Assembly (NCBI GenBank): GCA_020252385.1 | Contig: JADCDC010000273.1 | Span: forward strand, 1-9,975 | Length of the DNA: 9,975 nucleotides | Direction of reading: 5' to 3' | Source: Aestuariivirga sp. | Lineage (GTDB): Bacteria; Pseudomonadota; Alphaproteobacteria; Rhizobiales; Aestuariivirgaceae | Shown: positions 5,836-9,975 of the stretch, one piece after another | Numbering within the stretch: position 1 is the stretch's first letter | How the letters are laid out: every line of letters begins with the position of its first letter | Made by a program: the position numbers and the translations under genes | Notes under the pieces: model-generated | Databases searched by the model: none | What the model saw: only the letters and a program-made list of their open reading frames with translations | Told to the model about the DNA's origin: nothing

Positions 5836-6627
5836 ATGGCTGACATGACGGCTGCGCCCATCCGCCACCAGCGTTCGGAGGGCGAGATTCTGCTCACCAT
5901 GGGAGCCCATGGGCTGAGACGGATGCGCGAGGCCTATTCCGCCAAGGTGCGCATCCCGGCGGGCAGCCGGGAGGCGATCCTCATCAACACCGGGGGCGGG
6001 CTCGCCGGGGGTGACCGCTTCGCCTTCACCATCGGCGCGGAAGAGAATGCAAGGCTCACCGTCACCTCGCAGGCCGCCGAGCGCGTCTACCGCTCGCTCG
6101 GGCCCCCTGCGGATGTCGATGTCACGCTCACCGCCGGGGCAGGCGCCACGCTCATGTGGCTGCCGCAGGAGACGATCCTGTTCGACGGCGCGGCTCTCAC
6201 CCGCCGCATCACGGCCGATCTGGCGCATGACACCCGCCTGCTGGCGGTCGAATCGGTGATCCTCGGGCGCGAGGCGATGGGCGAGCGGGTACGGCGGGCG
6301 AGGCTCCATGACCGCTGGCGCATCAGCCAGGCCGGACGGCTGGTCTTCGCCGACGACATCGCCTTCGACGGCCCGCCGCCGGAGAGTGCCGCGACCCTGG
6401 GCACAGGGCGCGCCTTCGCCACGCTGGTCCTGGTCTCCCCCCGGGCCGAGGACATGCTGGAGGCCGCGCGCGCGGCGATCGGTGCAGGCGGCGCTGCCAG
6501 CGCCTGGTCTGGCAAGCTGGTTGCAAGGTTTTCCGCCAGAGACGGGTTCGAGCTGCGCAAGTCCTTGATTCCAGCACTGACGCTGCTGGCGGAGGGCGCT
6601 TCGTTGCCCAAAACTTGGTCATTCTGA
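5836..6627 (+). CDS. ureD: Urease accessory protein UreD (UreH)
   Basis: UreD is the first chaperone to bind apo-urease. It forms the scaffold for UreF and UreG during nickel delivery and lysine carbamylation. The chosen start gives 263 residues, normal for the family. Recognisable blocks are ILINTGGGLAGGD at 48-60, TSQAAERVYRS at 77-87, WLPQETILFDGA at 108-119 and the C-terminal LPKTWSF. The open frame extends back to an ATG at 5743, adding 31 residues. That extension is translated from the palindromic repeat and the ATG at 5836 has GGGAG 6 nt upstream, so the shorter form is preferred. Another ATG at 5845 is possible. The gene opens the urease cluster and ends 9 nt before ureA. No promoter was recognised between glcF and ureD, so readthrough from glcDEF or a promoter in the repeat must be considered. 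Confidence 0.94.
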   Translation: MADMTAAPIRHQRSEGEILLTMGAHGLRRMREAYSAKVRIPAGSREAILINTGGGLAGGDRFAFTIGAEENARLTVTSQAAERVYRSLGPPADVDVTLTAGAGATLMWLPQETILFDGAALTRRITADLAHDTRLLAVESVILGREAMGERVRRARLHDRWRISQAGRLVFADDIAFDGPPPESAATLGTGRAFATLVLVSPRAEDMLEAARAAIGAGGAASAWSGKLVARFSARDGFELRKSLIPALTLLAEGASLPKTWSF

Positions 6628-6636
6628 GGAGAAGTC

Positions 6637-6939
6637 ATGCAGCTGACCCCACGCGAAAAGGACAAGCTGCTCGTCAGCATGGCAGCGATGGTCGCCCGGC
6701 GGCGGCTGGAACGCGGGGTGAAGCTCAATCATCCGGAGGCGGTGGCGCTCATCACCGACTATGTCATCGAGGGGGCCCGCGACGGGAAGAGTGTCGCGGA
6801 GCTGATGGACTCGGCCGCCCATGTCGTCACCCGCGCGCAGGTGATGGAAGGCATCGCCGAGATGATCCATGAGGTGCAGGTCGAGGCGACCTTCCCGGAC
6901 GGCACCAAGCTCGTCACCGTCCACCAGCCCATCCGATAG
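6637..6939 (+). CDS. ureA: Urease gamma subunit UreA
   Basis: This 100-residue protein is exactly the usual length of a free-standing bacterial urease gamma subunit. UreA, UreB and UreC assemble as a trimer of heterotrimers in the cytoplasm that hydrolyses urea to ammonia and carbamate. The start MQLTPREKDKLL, the block LNHPEAVALITDYVIEGARDG at 30-50 (LNHPEAVALI to GARDG) and PDGTKLVTVHQPI at 87-99 are family hallmarks. AGGAG lies 5 nt before the ATG and overlaps the ureD stop. The gamma and beta subunits are separate genes, as in most proteobacteria and unlike the fused Helicobacter subunit. ureB begins 12 bp downstream of the ureA end. Nothing is odd in this gene. Confidence 0.97.
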   Translation: MQLTPREKDKLLVSMAAMVARRRLERGVKLNHPEAVALITDYVIEGARDGKSVAELMDSAAHVVTRAQVMEGIAEMIHEVQVEATFPDGTKLVTVHQPIR

Positions 6940-6950
6940 GAGCGCCAGAC

Positions 6951-7256
6951 ATGATACCCGGCGAAGTGATCACCAAGGACGGCGACATCGAACTCAACAA
7001 GGGTGCGGCGACGATCACCCTTGAGGTGGCGAACACCGGCGACCGGCCGATCCAGGTCGGTTCGCACTATCATTTCCACGAGACCAACGAGGCGCTGCGC
7101 TTCGACCGCGACAAGGCGAGGGGCTACCGGCTGGACATCGCGGCGGGCACCGCCGTGCGCTTCGAGCCCGGCCAGCGCCGCGAGGTGACGCTGGTGCCGA
7201 TCGGCGGCCTTCGCCGCATCTACGGTTTCCAGCAGAAGATCATGGGGGCGCTCTGA
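6951..7256 (+). CDS. ureB: Urease beta subunit UreB
   Basis: This 101-residue protein has the standard length of a separate urease beta subunit. It packs against UreC and contributes to assembly rather than to the nickel site. Recognisable sequence includes MIPGEVI at the N-terminus, GDRPIQVGSHYHFHETN at 30-46, LDIAAGTAVRFEPG at 61-74 and the C-terminal VTLVPIGGLRRIYGF (79-93). The ATG at 6951 has AGGAG 8 nt upstream, overlapping the ureA stop codon. ureC follows after a single base. Many Rhizobiales clusters carry extra small genes between the structural genes; this one does not. Confidence 0.97.
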   Translation: MIPGEVITKDGDIELNKGAATITLEVANTGDRPIQVGSHYHFHETNEALRFDRDKARGYRLDIAAGTAVRFEPGQRREVTLVPIGGLRRIYGFQQKIMGAL

Positions 7257-7257
7257 C

Positions 7258-8960
<1,703 letters not shown>

Positions 8961-8961
<1 letters not shown>

Positions 8962-9404
8962 TGACGCTCCGCGCCACATCCTACCGCCGCGCGGAGAGCT
9001 TGAGCGATGAGCCCTTCGACATCGTCGTGCTCGATGCGGATGAGCGCCACATCCGGAGGAAGCGCATCACGCTCGCCAATGGCGAGGACATTCTCGTCGA
9101 TTTCGAGAAGCCCGTGCATCTCGAACAGGGTGACAGGCTGGTGCTGGAGGACGGGCGCGTCGCCAGGGTCGTCGCGGCGGAGGAGGAGCTGATGGAGGTG
9201 ACTGCGCGTGACGCGCGCCACCTGGTCGAGCTCGCCTGGCACATCGGCAACCGGCACCTCGCCGCACAGATCGATGAAGCCCGCATCCTGCTCCGCCGGG
9301 ACCGCATCATCCGCGCCATGCTGGAACAGCTGGGCGCAACGGTGCGCGAGGTGACCGAACCCTTCACCCCCGCCCATGGCGCCTATCATGCGCACGAGCA
9401 CTGA
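8961..9404 (+). CDS. ureE: Urease nickel-carrying accessory protein UreE
   Basis: UreE is the dimeric metallochaperone that supplies Ni2+ to UreG and the apo-urease complex. The 147 residues contain an N-terminal peptide-binding-like domain (about 1-75) and a metal-binding domain from about 78. The key motif is WHIGNRHL at 93-100: His99 corresponds to the interface nickel-binding His96 of the Klebsiella protein and His94 to its His91. The second His pair of Klebsiella (His110/His112) is replaced by an Arg-rich stretch around 112-115. There is no long polyhistidine tail, only HGAYHAHEH at 139-147, so a modest nickel-storage capacity is inferred. The start shares a base with the ureC stop and no clear ribosome binding site precedes it, suggesting translational coupling. 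The 3' end overlaps ureF by 17 nt. Confidence 0.95.
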
Positions 9405-9975
9405 GGCCTCGCAGCTCCTGCTGCTGCTGACCTGGATGTCGCCCGCCTTCCCGACCGGGGCCTTCGCCTATTCGCACGGCCTCGAATGGGCCATCGACAC
9501 CGGCACGGTGAAGACCGCCGAAGACCTGAAAGGCTGGATCGGCGATCTCGTGACGCGGGGGTCCGGCTGGAACGATGCGGTGATCTTCGCGCGCTGCTGG
9601 GAGGAGGACGTGGGCCAGCTCAACGCGCTGGCGCTGGCGCTTGCCACCTCGCGCGAGCGCCACCTCGAGACCACACAGCTGGGCCGCGCCTTCCGCATTG
9701 CCGCGGGCGTCTTCGCGCCGGCCGTGCTCGATGCTGACGAGATCGCCTATCCGGTGGCCGCCGGCACGGCCTGCGCGGCGATGGGCATTGACCGCGACGC
9801 GGCACTGCTCGCCTATCTCCAGGGCTTTGCCGCAAGCCTCTCCTCCGTTGCCGTGCGGCTGGTGCCCATCGGGCAGACGGCGGGGCTCGAGGTGCTGCGC
9901 GACCTGGCACCCATCATCGCGCGTACGGCGGAGCGCGCGGGCGCCGCGCGCCTCGAGCAGCTGGGCGCCATCACC
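9388..9975 (+). CDS. ureF: Urease accessory protein UreF (C-terminus cut by window edge)
   Basis: From the ATG at 9388, 196 open codons run to the right edge. UreF is the all-helical accessory protein that bridges UreD and UreG and gates GTP-dependent nickel insertion. The N-terminal LLTWMSPAFPTGAFAYSHGLEW block (LLTWMSPA to SHGLEW, 13-34) and RLVPIGQT at 157-164 are highly characteristic. The family is usually about 220-230 residues, so perhaps 30 residues are missing. The ATG lies inside the end of ureE, giving a 17-nt overlap in a different frame. No clear ribosome binding site is visible, which fits coupling to ureE translation. ureG is expected downstream but cannot be seen. Confidence 0.95.
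   Translation, partial: MRTSTEASQLLLLLTWMSPAFPTGAFAYSHGLEWAIDTGTVKTAEDLKGWIGDLVTRGSGWNDAVIFARCWEEDVGQLNALALALATSRERHLETTQLGRAFRIAAGVFAPAVLDADEIAYPVAAGTACAAMGIDRDAALLAYLQGFAASLSSVAVRLVPIGQTAGLEVLRDLAPIIARTAERAGAARLEQLGAIT

Overview
This window is ordinary chromosomal metabolism from a GC-rich proteobacterium. It is most likely an alphaproteobacterium and plausibly a member of the Hyphomicrobiales (Rhizobiales). This is inferred from the closely packed GC-rich genes, a mitochondrial-like class I cytochrome c, the form of the glc and ure proteins, and a palindromic intergenic repeat of a kind common in rhizobia. Nearly every base belongs to a recognisable gene. I see no phage, transposase, CRISPR array, tRNA or rRNA.

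Left block, minus strand (1-1663): a small secreted c-type cytochrome is followed by lutA and the first 149 codons of lutB. LutA and LutB are Fe-S subunits of the LutABC L-lactate-oxidising system. lutB runs off the left edge; lutC would be expected beyond it but is not visible.

Divergent control region (1664-1754): only 91 bp separate the cytochrome gene from glcD. It contains a perfect short palindrome next to the glcD start and an outer 8-bp inverted repeat, both candidate operator or hairpin sequences.

Centre, plus strand (1755-5676): glcDEF encodes the three-subunit glycolate oxidase, which makes glyoxylate and passes electrons to the respiratory chain. The genes are coupled by two 1-nt TGATG overlaps. 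The whole left half therefore concerns oxidation of short 2-hydroxy acids, with a possible dedicated cytochrome c between the two systems.

Junction (5677-5835): the 159 bp between glcF and ureD is filled almost entirely by a roughly 135-bp palindromic repeat. It carries four alternating copies of a 9-nt arm, and the last copy contains the ureD ribosome binding site.

Right block, plus strand (5836-9975): the urease cluster ureD-ureA-ureB-ureC-ureE-ureF encodes three structural subunits and accessory proteins for nickel insertion. All visible catalytic residues of UreC are intact. ureF is cut by the right edge; ureG is expected next but not visible.

I did not find an undescribed system. The items most worth checking are the repeat that may control ureD translation, the cytochrome c shared between two 2-hydroxy-acid oxidation loci, and the glycolate oxidase/urease adjacency.
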